The notes below the pieces were generated by a model. That model saw only the letters and a list, made by a program, of their open reading frames with translations. It was not told where the DNA came from and did no database searches. Below are positions 1-8,260 of a stretch of 64,000 nucleotides of DNA, piece by piece (the stretch's first letter is position 1; the number at the start of each line of letters is the position of its first letter). The translations under genes and the position numbers were made by a program. The stretch is from CAIYZT01 sp947461435 (lineage in GTDB: Bacteria; Pseudomonadota; Alphaproteobacteria; Rhodobacterales; Rhodobacteraceae), in the NCBI GenBank assembly GCA_965284435.1, contig OZ260083.1, forward strand, positions 3,100,001 to 3,164,000, given 5' to 3'.

Positions 1-100
1 GCAGGGATCGACCGATCACAATCGGGCGATCATGCGACCAAAGTCCAAAGCAAACCATCAAATCGTTCTATACATCGAAAGGCATTCGAAAGGACACAAG

Positions 101-691
101 ATGTCTATGACCAAAGCGCGCGCTCTGATTCTGGCACTTGGCGTAATCAGCACCATCTTTGTGGCAGGCCCCGGTCTGGCAGACCCCACGGGGTACAGCC
201 TGCAGCCAAACGGAACAACCGTTGGCTTCTCCACTGATTTCGGCAAGGATGAGATCACAGGACACTTTCCCATCACATCAGCCAATCTGAAACTGGATTT
301 CGAAAATCCCGGCCAATCGACGATCGATGTGACCCTTAATGTTGCAGATGCCAATGCCAGCTTTCCTTTCGCCGCCCAGGCGCTGAAGGGACCAAAGGTT
401 CTCAATGCGTCCGAATTTCCCGAAATCACCTTCACCTCAACAAAAATTCGCGCCGAAGGCGAAGGCGCCCGGGTAGAGGGTGACATCACAATCCGCGGGG
501 TGACAAAGTCAGTTGTCCTTTTTGCCCAGTTCTGGCAACAAAAAGGTCAAGCGGCCGGTGACCTGCACCTGCTGAAAATTCGATTGACCGGGGCATTGAT
601 GCGGTCAGACTTTGGGGCAACAGGTTGGTCTGATATGGTCGGAGACGAAGTTCGGCTGGATATTCTGGCCCTGATCGAACAGGAAAAATAA
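101..691 (+). CDS. YceI-family periplasmic lipid-binding protein
   Basis: 196-residue secreted protein. Residues 1-27 form a signal peptide (basic start, hydrophobic core, GLADP cleavage region). The rest matches the YceI lipocalin-like fold: a GYSLQPNGTTVGFSTDFGK opening, a T-S-A-N-L-K-LDF strand, the SEFPEITFTSTKI motif and the DITIRGVTKSV strand typical of the family. YceI proteins bind isoprenoid chains in the periplasm. The ATG at 101 follows AAAGGACACAAG and is preferred to an in-frame ATG at 32, which would put a long tail before the signal peptide. A cytochrome b561 gene begins 2 bases downstream, a common YceI pairing, so a role with membrane quinone or redox stress is inferred. The exact ligand is unknown. 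Confidence 0.9.
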   Translation: MSMTKARALILALGVISTIFVAGPGLADPTGYSLQPNGTTVGFSTDFGKDEITGHFPITSANLKLDFENPGQSTIDVTLNVADANASFPFAAQALKGPKVLNASEFPEITFTSTKIRAEGEGARVEGDITIRGVTKSVVLFAQFWQQKGQAAGDLHLLKIRLTGALMRSDFGATGWSDMVGDEVRLDILALIEQEK

Positions 692-693
692 GC

Positions 694-1233
694 GTGTTTT
701 TCAACACACATGAAACCTTCGGGCTAATCAGCAGAATCCTGCATTGGACGATGGCCCTTTTGATCCTTTCGCTTTTGGCACTGGGTCTGACTATTGCCGA
801 TATGGAACCTTCACTTGATAGCCTTTGGCTCTATGGGCTCCACAAATCCTTGGGGTTCGTAGCGCTGATCTTGGTCCTCTTGCGGCTGGTCTGGCATCGC
901 ATCACCCCGCCCCCATACCCTTTGGGAGACCCGGCCGCCCTGCCCCAACGACTGGCACGCGGGGCGCATCGCGTGATCTATGCCTTGTTGGTCATCATTC
1001 CCATGGCGGGCTGGGTGGGATCATCGGCCACTGGGCTTGATACCATCCTGTTCAACACGCTGACCCTTCCCCCAATTGCCCCGGTATCCGAGGCTTGGGA
1101 GACAACCGCCTTCACCGTGCATTGGGCGGCAACCTGGGCGCTGATGGGCGTCCTTGCCCTTCATATCGCCGGGGCCTTTGCGCGGGCCATAAAGGGCGAC
1201 AACACACTGGAGCGGATGATCAGCGGATCATAG
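694..1233 (+). CDS. Cytochrome b561 family membrane protein
   Basis: 179 residues with four predicted membrane helices. The N-terminal RILHWTMALLILSLLALG helix, LHKSLGFVALILVLLRLVWH, and the later VHWAATWALMGVLALHIAG segment contain the paired histidines that bind two b hemes in this family (H of LHW, LHK, VHW and LHI). It should move electrons between quinol and periplasmic acceptors. The start is GTG, two bases after the YceI stop, so the two genes are a translationally linked pair. Its end overlaps the convergent CoA-binding gene by 6 bases. Confidence 0.9.
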   Translation: MFFNTHETFGLISRILHWTMALLILSLLALGLTIADMEPSLDSLWLYGLHKSLGFVALILVLLRLVWHRITPPPYPLGDPAALPQRLARGAHRVIYALLVIIPMAGWVGSSATGLDTILFNTLTLPPIAPVSEAWETTAFTVHWAATWALMGVLALHIAGAFARAIKGDNTLERMISGS

Positions 1234-1647
1234 ACCCAGCCGCGGAATCTCGATCGCGGGGCAACGGTCCATGACAACACGAATCCCGGCCGCGCGCGCC
1301 GCTTCGGCTGCATCCTCGTTGATAACCCCAAGCTGCATCCAAACAGTTTTCAAATCTGGAAAGGCAGTCAATGCCTCCTGCACCACCGGGCCAACCTCTT
1401 CGCTGCGCCGAAAGATATCAACCATATCAACCGCTTCATCGATGTCTGACAGAGACGCACGCACCACTTCACCCAAACCGCTGTCTTGGCCCGCCTGCCC
1501 CGGATTTACAGGGATCACCCGATATCCGCGCGATGCCAAGAACCTGGCGACGCGGTGACTGGGACGGTCCTGTTTGGGCGACCAGCCGACAAGGGCAATC
1601 GTCCGCGTCTGGGCAAAGAGTTCAGAAAGTTCGGCATCACTTGGCAT
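1228..1647 (-). CDS. CoA-binding domain protein (CoA_binding_2, YccU-like)
   Basis: 139 residues forming a single Rossmann-like CoA_binding_2 domain. TIALVGWSPKQDRPSHRVARF is the nucleotide-binding loop region, followed by GYRVIPVNPG, VDMVDIFRRSEEV, and a C-terminal MDRCPAIEIPRL segment, all typical of the YccU family. The start at 1647 follows GGGAG at about 9 bases, and the upstream extension to 1743 has no family resemblance. The family is related to the CoA-binding part of acyl-CoA synthetases, and its cellular role is not settled. It converges on the cytochrome b561 gene. Confidence 0.85.
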   Translation of the reverse strand: MPSDAELSELFAQTRTIALVGWSPKQDRPSHRVARFLASRGYRVIPVNPGQAGQDSGLGEVVRASLSDIDEAVDMVDIFRRSEEVGPVVQEALTAFPDLKTVWMQLGVINEDAAEAARAAGIRVVMDRCPAIEIPRLGL

Positions 1648-1801
1648 TTCAATGCTCCCAAGAAAAAGGCGCCCGGCACATGGACCGGACGCCAAGGCGT
1701 GGAACGAGGGACAGTGTCGGAAGTGGAGAGTTCCATCCTCCACTTCTCAAAAGACATAGGGGCCCAAACACGACGGAAAAGCCCCTTCGCAAAAAAGTGA
1801 A

Positions 1802-2581
1802 CTATCGTTGGCTCGCCGCATACAAACTGACGGCCGCTGCATTTGATACGTTCAGGCTGCCGAAGGCGCCCGAATAAGGAATGCGCGCCACAACATCACA
1901 GGTTTCGCGGGTCTTTTCCCGAAGCCCCGGCCCTTCGGCCCCCATGACCAAACCGATCGCGCGCGTACCAGCACCGGCAATGGCCTGCGCCAAGGTCAGG
2001 TCGGCCTCGCCTTCCAATCCGATCAGAAGATATCCCGCGTCTCGCAGCTCTTGCATGGCATCTGCAAGATTGGTGACACGCAGATAGGGCTGGCGTTCAA
2101 GTGCCCCGCTCGCGGTCTTGGCCAACGCGCCCGTTTCAGGTGCAGAATGATGTCTGGGGGCGATAACGGCCCGGGCCCCGAAAACTTCGGCAGATCGCAG
2201 GACGGCCCCCGCATTGTGGGGATCGGTTACGCGGTCCAGAAGAACCACCAACGGGTTGCCCTGACCAGAGATCGCCACATCCGCAAGGGTCCCCCAGTTC
2301 AAGGGGCGCACTTCCATGGCGGCGCCTTGATGAACCGAACCTTCGTCAATCGGCACCGAAAACTTGCGAGGATCCACAATTTCAGGTTCCATCCCACTGG
2401 ACAGGATCGCTTCTTCAAGCTTGTCGAAGGCATTCTTTGTCACCACAAGGCGGATTTTTTCCCTGCGCGGATTGACCAAAGCATCACGCACGGCATGAAG
2501 GCCAAACAGCCAAACGGTTTCCTTGGCCTCCAATCGGCGACCCCGTTCCTTGTCCACAACCCAGCTCGGTTTGATGCTCAT
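1802..2581 (-). CDS. rlmB: 23S rRNA (guanosine-2'-O-)-methyltransferase, TrmH/SpoU family
   Basis: 259 residues. The N-terminal part (WLFGLHAVRDALVNPRREKIRLVVTK) is the SpoU substrate-binding domain. The C-terminal SPOUT knot has motif 1 LDRVTDPHNAGAVLRSAEVFGA, motif 2 IGLVMGAEGPGLREKTRETCD and motif 3 RIPYSGAFGSLNVSNAAAVSLY, which form the AdoMet-binding trefoil. RlmB methylates G2251 of 23S rRNA. The ATG at 2581 is preceded by GAGGG at 8 bases, so I prefer it to the upstream ATG at 2611. A tRNA-Tyr gene lies on the other strand about 140 bases upstream, a usual alphaproteobacterial arrangement. Confidence 0.9.
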   Translation of the reverse strand: MSIKPSWVVDKERGRRLEAKETVWLFGLHAVRDALVNPRREKIRLVVTKNAFDKLEEAILSSGMEPEIVDPRKFSVPIDEGSVHQGAAMEVRPLNWGTLADVAISGQGNPLVVLLDRVTDPHNAGAVLRSAEVFGARAVIAPRHHSAPETGALAKTASGALERQPYLRVTNLADAMQELRDAGYLLIGLEGEADLTLAQAIAGAGTRAIGLVMGAEGPGLREKTRETCDVVARIPYSGAFGSLNVSNAAAVSLYAASQR

Positions 2582-2723
2582 GTTCAAGCCCTCATATACT
2601 GGCCCACCCATGGCTTACCAACCGCTGTTTTGCAAGCCTCAGGGAAATCGCAAAAACCCCCCTCTCGCCCCGAGATCTACCCTTGACGCCCCCAACGCCC
2701 TTGTCTATCTCGACCAGCAGGTT

Positions 2724-2807
2724 GGGCGATATGCTACAAGGTGTGGCAGCGGACTGTAACTCCGCCGAGGCGACTCACGCCTGGTTCGATTCCAGGATCG
2801 CCCACCA
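2724..2807 (+). tRNA. tRNA-Tyr (anticodon GTA)
   Basis: 84-base class II tRNA with encoded 3' ACCA (2804-2807). The acceptor stem GGGCGAT/ATCGCCC pairs perfectly (2724-2730 with 2797-2803). The anticodon stem GCGGA/TCCGC holds loop CTGTAAC, giving anticodon GTA at 2756-2758. The variable arm is 14 bases with a GAG/CTC stem, and the T arm is CCTGG-TTCGATT-CCAGG. The D arm is weakly paired, and position 8 (2731) is A rather than the almost universal T. Tyr is assigned from the anticodon and the long variable arm. Confidence 0.87.
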
Positions 2808-3216
2808 TTACTTCTGAAATTATTAATTTATTTGTCCATCAACAGGGCCAGTGGGCGTTGCTTGGCGCTGATTGCGATCGGTCAGTTTGATTGGATGGCA
2901 ATAGGACAACGGAAATCGGCCCTCATCGACCCTGTCGATGAGCTAACCTGGCCCTTGGCCATAGGTCGCGGGTTACAGGATATTTGACAGCCGTTCGAAA
3001 CCGACCCAGAACATGTTCAGACAAGGACCGACAAATCCCATTCGCCAGATATCGCCAGGCGCGCACGAACAGCGCTTCGATGGGCACAAAACGAGGATCG
3101 GCCCCCTGTGCTCGAACAATCAATCTGTGCCTGCGTGACTTTCAGCCCACCCGATCAATTGGGGCCAACAAATCAATGAGGGGTCGTCCCAAAACGCTCG
3201 CGAACCGGATGCTCCA
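2808..3216. other. Gene-free stretch after tRNA-Tyr
   Basis: About 410 bases with no convincing gene. A short AT-rich run (TTATTAATTTATTTG) follows the tRNA. Small open frames on both strands (66-87 residues) are arginine-rich, have no usable ribosome-binding site and resemble nothing I recognise. The region beyond tRNA 3' ends is a common integration target, so this could be a decayed remnant, but I see no repeated tRNA 3' segment that would mark an attachment site. Confidence 0.5.
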
Positions 3217-4281
3217 TCACTGCAACAGCAAGATCTCTTCGCTGTGAATGCCCAGCCGAACGTCATCGCCGACTTGCGGCAATGTACCGCCCGAACGGTT
3301 GAAGCAGTCGATTCCCAGCGTGAGATGACCGGCCACCTCGGCACGGAACCGAACGATGGCGCCCAGAAATTCCCGTGTCACCAGACGACCCACAAATTCC
3401 TGCCCCAACGTCGGCTCTGACAAAGACATCAGACGCAAGGATTCGGGGCGAAAAGCCAAAGTCACGGCGCTCCCCACTGACTGATTTATGGTCTTGCCAA
3501 GGGAAATCGTGCCGATTGCCGTCTCCACATGGCCCGTCGCCGGATCACGCAGCGTTGCCGGCAGCAAGTTCAACGCGCCGATAAACTCGGCCACAAAGCG
3601 GCTGGCGGGAAGATTGTAAATTTCGTCCGGGGTGCCAACCTGCTCCGCGCGCCCACCATTCATCACGACGACCCGGTCTGACATGGCCATCGCCTCTTCC
3701 TGATCATGGGTCACGAACAGGGTTGTAATGCGCAATTCGCGCTGGATAGCCCGAATTTCGCTGCGCAAGGCCACGCGGATCTTGGCGTCCAGAGCCGACA
3801 GCGGCTCGTCCAGAAGAAGAACCCGCGGTCGGGGCGCGATCGCACGTGCTAGGGCCACGCGCTGCTGTTGGCCACCTGAGAGTTGGTAGGGATATCGAGA
3901 ACCAAAGCCGGACAGGCCCACCATGGCCAGCATTTCATCCACGCGGCGGGTGATTTCATCAGATGGAGTCCCCGTGACCTTCAGCCCAAAGGCCACATTC
4001 CCGGTGACCGTCAGGTTTGGAAACAGCGCGTAGGATTGGAACATCATGCCAATCTTGCGTTGGTTCGGACGCAGGTTGGTGACGTTCTGACCGTCAATCT
4101 CGATAGCGCCTGTGCTGGGTGTCTCAAAACCCGCAACCATGCGCAGGACGGTGGTTTTTCCGCAACCAGACGGCCCGAGCAACGAGATGAACTCGCTGTC
4201 GCGCATCGTAAGGTTGAAATCCTTGACCACCGTATTGGTGCCAAAGCTTTTGACAAGCGAGCGGACGGTCAGAAGGCTCAT
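3217..4281 (-). CDS. ABC transporter ATP-binding protein (PotA/AfuC-like)
   Basis: 354-residue ATPase of the CUT1/POT/iron group. Walker A GPSGCGKT is at 36-43, Q-loop Q82, signature LSGGQQQ at 134-140, Walker B VLLLDEP at 154-160 and switch His192. The C-terminal 110 residues form the TOBE/OB domain. It energises import with the two permeases and the binding protein immediately upstream. Its ATG overlaps the preceding permease stop (ATGA, 4278-4281), so the four genes form one minus-strand operon. Substrate class (polyamine, ferric ion or sugar phosphate) cannot be decided from the ATPase; see the binding protein. Confidence 0.93.
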   Translation of the reverse strand: MSLLTVRSLVKSFGTNTVVKDFNLTMRDSEFISLLGPSGCGKTTVLRMVAGFETPSTGAIEIDGQNVTNLRPNQRKIGMMFQSYALFPNLTVTGNVAFGLKVTGTPSDEITRRVDEMLAMVGLSGFGSRYPYQLSGGQQQRVALARAIAPRPRVLLLDEPLSALDAKIRVALRSEIRAIQRELRITTLFVTHDQEEAMAMSDRVVVMNGGRAEQVGTPDEIYNLPASRFVAEFIGALNLLPATLRDPATGHVETAIGTISLGKTINQSVGSAVTLAFRPESLRLMSLSEPTLGQEFVGRLVTREFLGAIVRFRAEVAGHLTLGIDCFNRSGGTLPQVGDDVRLGIHSEEILLLQ

Positions 4282-5102
4282 GGCGTTGGTCTCTTTTTCT
4301 TGAAAGGAATGCGAAAGAACAGCTTCTGGCCCGGCTTCATATGGGCAAAAGCCTGCATCAGGGCCATCAAAACCCAGGTGAGCGCAAAGCTCATGATAGC
4401 TAGGGCCGCGGGTTCATAGGCCCGGTCTTGACCCAGTTGCACCATATAAGGGCCAAAGGCGGGACGGTTCAAAAGGCTCGCGATGGCAAACTCACCCAAG
4501 CAGATCGAGAATGTCAAAAACGCGCCCGAGACGACGGCGACTCGGATATTGGGAAAGATGATGGTGGTGACGATCCGAAAGCGCGACGCACCAAGGCTTT
4601 CTGCCGCTTCGGTAAGGGTCGCAATGTCGATCGCGGCCATGCCGTTGTCCACGGCGCGGAACATATAGGGCATCGACAGGACCACATACCCGATCACCAG
4701 CAGCACGTTGGTCCCCCAGTCCGAGGTTGTCAGCGGCAGATACGAGCTTGATCCGAACATGCGTATCTGGCCAAAGACCAGCACGACGGGTGGGATGATC
4801 AATGGCAACAGCGAAATGAACTCGACCAACGGTCGCAGCTTGGGCAAGCGCAGGCGCACCCAATACGCCGTTGGCACCACAAGGATGGCCCCCAAGATGA
4901 TGGCCGCCGCCGACGCCATGATCGAGAAGGTGACGGCATTGATAAAAACGCCGTCCTGAAACACCGAACCATAGGCTGCAAAGGACAGCGTGCCACGCTT
5001 CATCTGCAGCGAAAACTGGAAAGCGGCGTAAAGCGGGACAAAGAAGTACAAAAGGGCGGCGACGGTGATCAGCGTCGGCCCGATGGCGAAACGGCCCCTC
5101 AT
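4278..5102 (-). CDS. ABC transporter permease 2 (PotC/AfuB-like)
   Basis: 274-residue inner-membrane permease with about six helices and the EAA loop (TLTEAAESLGASRFRIVTTIIFPNIR) that docks on the ATPase. It ends in a basic tail (FRIPFKKKRP). The start at 5102 overlaps the upstream permease stop by ATGA; an open frame continues back to 5330, but that extension has no membrane pattern and lies inside permease 1. It pairs with permease 1 to form the translocation pore of the importer encoded at 3217-7197. Confidence 0.92.
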   Translation of the reverse strand: MRGRFAIGPTLITVAALLYFFVPLYAAFQFSLQMKRGTLSFAAYGSVFQDGVFINAVTFSIMASAAAIILGAILVVPTAYWVRLRLPKLRPLVEFISLLPLIIPPVVLVFGQIRMFGSSSYLPLTTSDWGTNVLLVIGYVVLSMPYMFRAVDNGMAAIDIATLTEAAESLGASRFRIVTTIIFPNIRVAVVSGAFLTFSICLGEFAIASLLNRPAFGPYMVQLGQDRAYEPAALAIMSFALTWVLMALMQAFAHMKPGQKLFFRIPFKKKRPTP

Positions 5103-5992
5103 TTCTGCCACCTTTCTGCGCGTTGCCGCAAAATCAGATACAGCAAGTTGGAGACGGACATGATCAGGATCATCCCCAAGGCCAACGCATAGCCAAGGTT
5201 CGGGTTGTAAAGAACATTGCCCCGAATCTGCTGGAACAACAGGATCGGCACCACCGAAAAGTTTGATCCGGTCAAGGCAATGACTGTGGCCAAGGTGCCG
5301 AAGGCATTGGCAAACAACAGCAGGAAACACCCCAGAACTGACGGCGCTAACACCGGGGCGCCGACCATACGCCAGTATTGCCCATCGCTCGCCCCCAGAC
5401 TCTCCGCGGCTTCACGCCACTCGGTCTTCAGTCCCTCCACGGCTGGCGTGATCACAAGCAGCATCAACGGCATCTGGAAATACAGATAGGTGATCGCGAG
5501 CCCCCAAAATGAAAACAGCGAAAATCCCGAGCCGTAGAGGTTCAGACCAAATACATCCCTCAGGATCAGCGTCACCAAACCCAGTCGCCCCAAAGTAGCG
5601 ATGAAGGCAAAAGCCAGTGGCACCCCGGCAAAGTTGGAAGCAACGCCTGAAAATGTCATCAAGGCGCGGCGCAGCCAAACCGGGGCACCCCCCAGAATAA
5701 GCGCGTGTGCCAACAAAAGGCCCGCCACCGTCCCAATCGCGGCCGAGGCAAGGCTCAACCGGATAGACAGCCAATAAGAAGCTGCGATTATTGGGCTTGC
5801 GAGGCCGATCATGTTATCAAATGTGAACCCGCCCTCAGGTGTCTGAAACGCGCCCACGACCAGATAGGACACCGGTGCAATCAGAAAAAGGACGCTAAAG
5901 GCGAAAAAGGGCACAGCCCCAAGCCAAGTCCACCTGAAGGTGCGAAGCGCACCAAATCGCGTCGAAGGTCGTTGATCTATCACGTCCGGCAT
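5099..5992 (-). CDS. ABC transporter permease 1 (PotB/AfuB-like)
   Basis: 297-residue permease with six or so hydrophobic helices. The first is FRWTWLGAVPFFAFSVLFL after a short polar start, and the EAA loop is TEWREAAESLGASDGQYWRM. The start at 5992 (MPDVIDQRP) lies after GAAAG; the frame is open to 6091, but the extra residues are polar and lie in the gap after the binding-protein gene. The gene is the second of the minus-strand operon. It lies about 100 bases downstream of the binding-protein gene. Confidence 0.9.
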   Translation of the reverse strand: MPDVIDQRPSTRFGALRTFRWTWLGAVPFFAFSVLFLIAPVSYLVVGAFQTPEGGFTFDNMIGLASPIIAASYWLSIRLSLASAAIGTVAGLLLAHALILGGAPVWLRRALMTFSGVASNFAGVPLAFAFIATLGRLGLVTLILRDVFGLNLYGSGFSLFSFWGLAITYLYFQMPLMLLVITPAVEGLKTEWREAAESLGASDGQYWRMVGAPVLAPSVLGCFLLLFANAFGTLATVIALTGSNFSVVPILLFQQIRGNVLYNPNLGYALALGMILIMSVSNLLYLILRQRAERWQK

Positions 5993-6096
5993 CTTTCGTC
6001 TGTCTTGGAAACCAAAGAACCCGAGGGGAGCGGGGGAGCGCCGCTTGCCCTCGGGCCAAAGTGCACTGGCCCTGACCTGCGTCAGGGCCAAAGATC

Positions 6097-7197
6097 TTAG
6101 TTCGCACCCATTTCTGTGGCCCAGTTGTCAGCCGTTGCGGTTTTTGCCGCACCCTGCTCGTCCAGTGTCGGGAAGACCGCCTTGGCGTAGGCTTCGGCCG
6201 GCGGCAGTTTGGCCATCAGTTCGGCAGGCAATGTGCCTGCAGCCGACATCGCGTTGAAACGAATCGGGTGGCAATATCCCGACAGCCAGCCAATCTGACC
6301 TTCGTCCGAATACAGGTATTCCATCCACAACTTTGCCGCGTTCACATGCGGCGCATAAGCCGAGATCGCCTGAACATAAACACCAGCAATGACCGCATCC
6401 GACGGGATCACGACGTCAACCGGCGGATTTCCGGCCAGATTGTCACGCATAGCCAGCAGGTTATAGTCCCAGTCAAAGTAGACCGGGGTCGTCCCCTGTG
6501 CGAGGTTTTGCGAGCTGCCATTTACCGGAACCAGATTGCTCGATTCCTTCATCGCCTTGAAGTAGGCAATACCGGCATTCAACGCGTCGGCGCCGGCCAG
6601 CTTGCCATCTGTCGCAAGACCAGCCGCATAGACGGTCATCATGGAAGAGTTGCCCGTGCGCGGATCCCCGGGCATGGCGACCGAGTTTGCGAACTTGGCG
6701 TCCTTCAGATCGGCAAAGCTGGTTGGCGCGTCAGTGATGATGTCTTTGTTCACGCCCATGGCCAGAACGCCATAGTAATCACCATACCAGTACCCTTCGG
6801 CATCCTTGACCGAATCCGGAATATCATTCCAGGTTGCGACCTTGTACGGCTGGATCAGACCCTCGGCCTTGGCGGCCGGGCCAAAGGACAAACCAACGTC
6901 GATCACGTCAGGGGCCTGCGGGCCGGTGTTGCCTTTGTTGGCCTTGATGGCCTCAATCTCGTCGCCCGAACCGGCATTGGGGTTCAGTTCGTTGACGGTG
7001 ATCTCCGGGTACTTCTTCTTGAAACCTTCGATCACGGCGCCGTAGTTGCACCAGTCATGCGGCAAGGCAATGACAGTCAGCATGCCTTCGCTTTTGGCGG
7101 CAGCTTCCAGATCGGTCATCGCATCAGCGTGGGCAAAAGTGGCGGCCATCACAGCCAACAGGCTGGCGCCTGCCATAAGACCCTTATGGTTGGTCAT
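6097..7197 (-). CDS. ABC transporter substrate-binding protein (AfuA/PotD-like)
   Basis: 366 residues with a clear signal peptide (MTNHKGLMAGASLLAVMAAT, cleavage near AHADA). The mature part is a type II periplasmic binding protein. EGMLTVIALPHDWCNYGAV opens lobe 1, then come DVIDVGLSFGPAA, GYWYGDYYGVLAMGVNKD (hinge) and a C-terminal LWMEYLYSDEGQIGWLSGYCHP segment. AAGGAG six bases before the ATG at 7197 fixes the start over an ATG at 7215. Relatives take up ferric ion, polyamines, phosphonates or hexose phosphates. The neighbouring phosphodiesterase and isomerase-like genes make a phosphorylated organic substrate my preferred guess, not a proven one. Confidence 0.88.
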   Translation of the reverse strand: MTNHKGLMAGASLLAVMAATFAHADAMTDLEAAAKSEGMLTVIALPHDWCNYGAVIEGFKKKYPEITVNELNPNAGSGDEIEAIKANKGNTGPQAPDVIDVGLSFGPAAKAEGLIQPYKVATWNDIPDSVKDAEGYWYGDYYGVLAMGVNKDIITDAPTSFADLKDAKFANSVAMPGDPRTGNSSMMTVYAAGLATDGKLAGADALNAGIAYFKAMKESSNLVPVNGSSQNLAQGTTPVYFDWDYNLLAMRDNLAGNPPVDVVIPSDAVIAGVYVQAISAYAPHVNAAKLWMEYLYSDEGQIGWLSGYCHPIRFNAMSAAGTLPAELMAKLPPAEAYAKAVFPTLDEQGAAKTATADNWATEMGAN

Positions 7198-7444
7198 CTC
7201 GAACTCCTTGTTCATCGCAATCCCCCTGCCTCAGGCCTGCCAAAAGGCAGGTGGCATCGGGGGCAAATCGGGTTTCATTTCCCTCCCTCCCGCTAAGCTT
7301 GCCATGTGACAGTAAGGCTTCAGTAAGACCAAAGATTTGCGACAATCCGTCCGAACTTATGGTCTGTCATCAAGCCCTTACCGGGATGACACCACAGTGT
7401 CACAGCCAGCTGCTAGCTGACGAAAAACAGCTTTGGAGATTGTT
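7198..7444. promoter_or_regulatory. Divergent promoter region with repeated Pho-box-like motifs
   Basis: 247 bases separating the minus-strand importer from the plus-strand enzyme/ugp units. Visible signals: CAGTAAG repeated 11 bases apart (7310-7316 and 7321-7327), which on the minus strand reads CTTACTG-N4-CTTACTG followed by TCAC; CTGTCATCAAGCCCTTAC at 7364-7381, a Pho-box-like half-site (CTGTCAT) plus a poor second half; and CAGTGTCACAGCC at 7395-7407 containing GTGTCAC. The 11-base spacing and CTGTCA core resemble PhoB sites, but the matches are imperfect. Regulation by phosphate is inferred. Confidence 0.45.
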
Positions 7445-8260
7445 ATGACTGTCCCCGTCATCGGCGCGGCACTGACCAATGCCGACCTAAAAACCTATCA
7501 GGATTGGATCCTGGAGAAGGATCGGGATCTGGAGCTGCAAAGCTTTGTCAGCGCCTCGGTTCTAGACGGTGACTGGTCTGCGCTGGCAACAGAAGTCAAG
7601 CAACTGCTTGGCGGATACAAAGGCCGAATGGGCATTCACGGGCCATTCTGGGGCTTCACCATCGACACGCAAGATCCGCTGGTTCGCGACGTTGTCCAAA
7701 AACGCTTCGGGCAAGGACTTGATGTTTGCGCCGCCATAGATGCGTCGCACATGGTTATCCACTCTCCGTTCAGTACATGGGATTACAACAATCTCGATGG
7801 GCGCACAGGCGCCCGCGACGCCTTCTTCAGCCGCGTGCACCACGTCATGGACCCCATCGTCAAGCGTGCCGAAACGCTTGGCGTCACCTTGGTGATGGAA
7901 AACATTGAGGACATCAATCCAGCGGACCGCAAACTTCTTTGCGAAAGCTTTGGCTCCAACGCCTTGCAACTGTCCGTCGACACCGGTCATGCGCATTATG
8001 CCCACGGCTCCACAGGGGCGCCGCCGGTAGATTACTTTGTCAGATCAGCGGGCGACATGCTCGCCCATGTCCATCTGCAAGACGCCGATGGCTATGCCGA
8101 CCGGCACTGGCAAATCGGCCAAGGCAGCATCCTGTGGCCGGCCGTTTTTGCGGCCATAGCGACCCTGTCGGTCAAACCACGTCTTATTCTGGAGCTTGAG
8201 GACAAGTCCGGCATCCCGGCGTCAATGGAATATCTTGTTTCGAAAGGATTGGGACAATGA
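7445..8260 (+). CDS. Sugar phosphate isomerase/epimerase-like TIM-barrel protein
   Basis: 271 residues of the xylose isomerase-like/AP endonuclease 2 TIM-barrel family. Probable metal ligands and catalytic residues sit at the expected strand ends: E152 (VMEN), D179 and H182 (SVDTGHAHYAH), H208/H210 and D213 (AHVHLQDAD), H221 and E250 (LILELE). Such enzymes isomerise, epimerise or cleave sugar-like substrates with a divalent metal. GGAG six bases before the ATG at 7445 supports this start over an upstream TTG at 7433. The next gene begins inside its stop codon region (overlap 8257-8260), so the two are made together. The substrate is unknown; context suggests a polyol or sugar released from a phosphodiester. 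Confidence 0.85.
   Translation: MTVPVIGAALTNADLKTYQDWILEKDRDLELQSFVSASVLDGDWSALATEVKQLLGGYKGRMGIHGPFWGFTIDTQDPLVRDVVQKRFGQGLDVCAAIDASHMVIHSPFSTWDYNNLDGRTGARDAFFSRVHHVMDPIVKRAETLGVTLVMENIEDINPADRKLLCESFGSNALQLSVDTGHAHYAHGSTGAPPVDYFVRSAGDMLAHVHLQDADGYADRHWQIGQGSILWPAVFAAIATLSVKPRLILELEDKSGIPASMEYLVSKGLGQ

Noticed and set aside
2923..3344. Small frames in the gap after tRNA-Tyr
   Set aside because: No start signals, no recognisable domains, and they overlap the transporter ATPase end.
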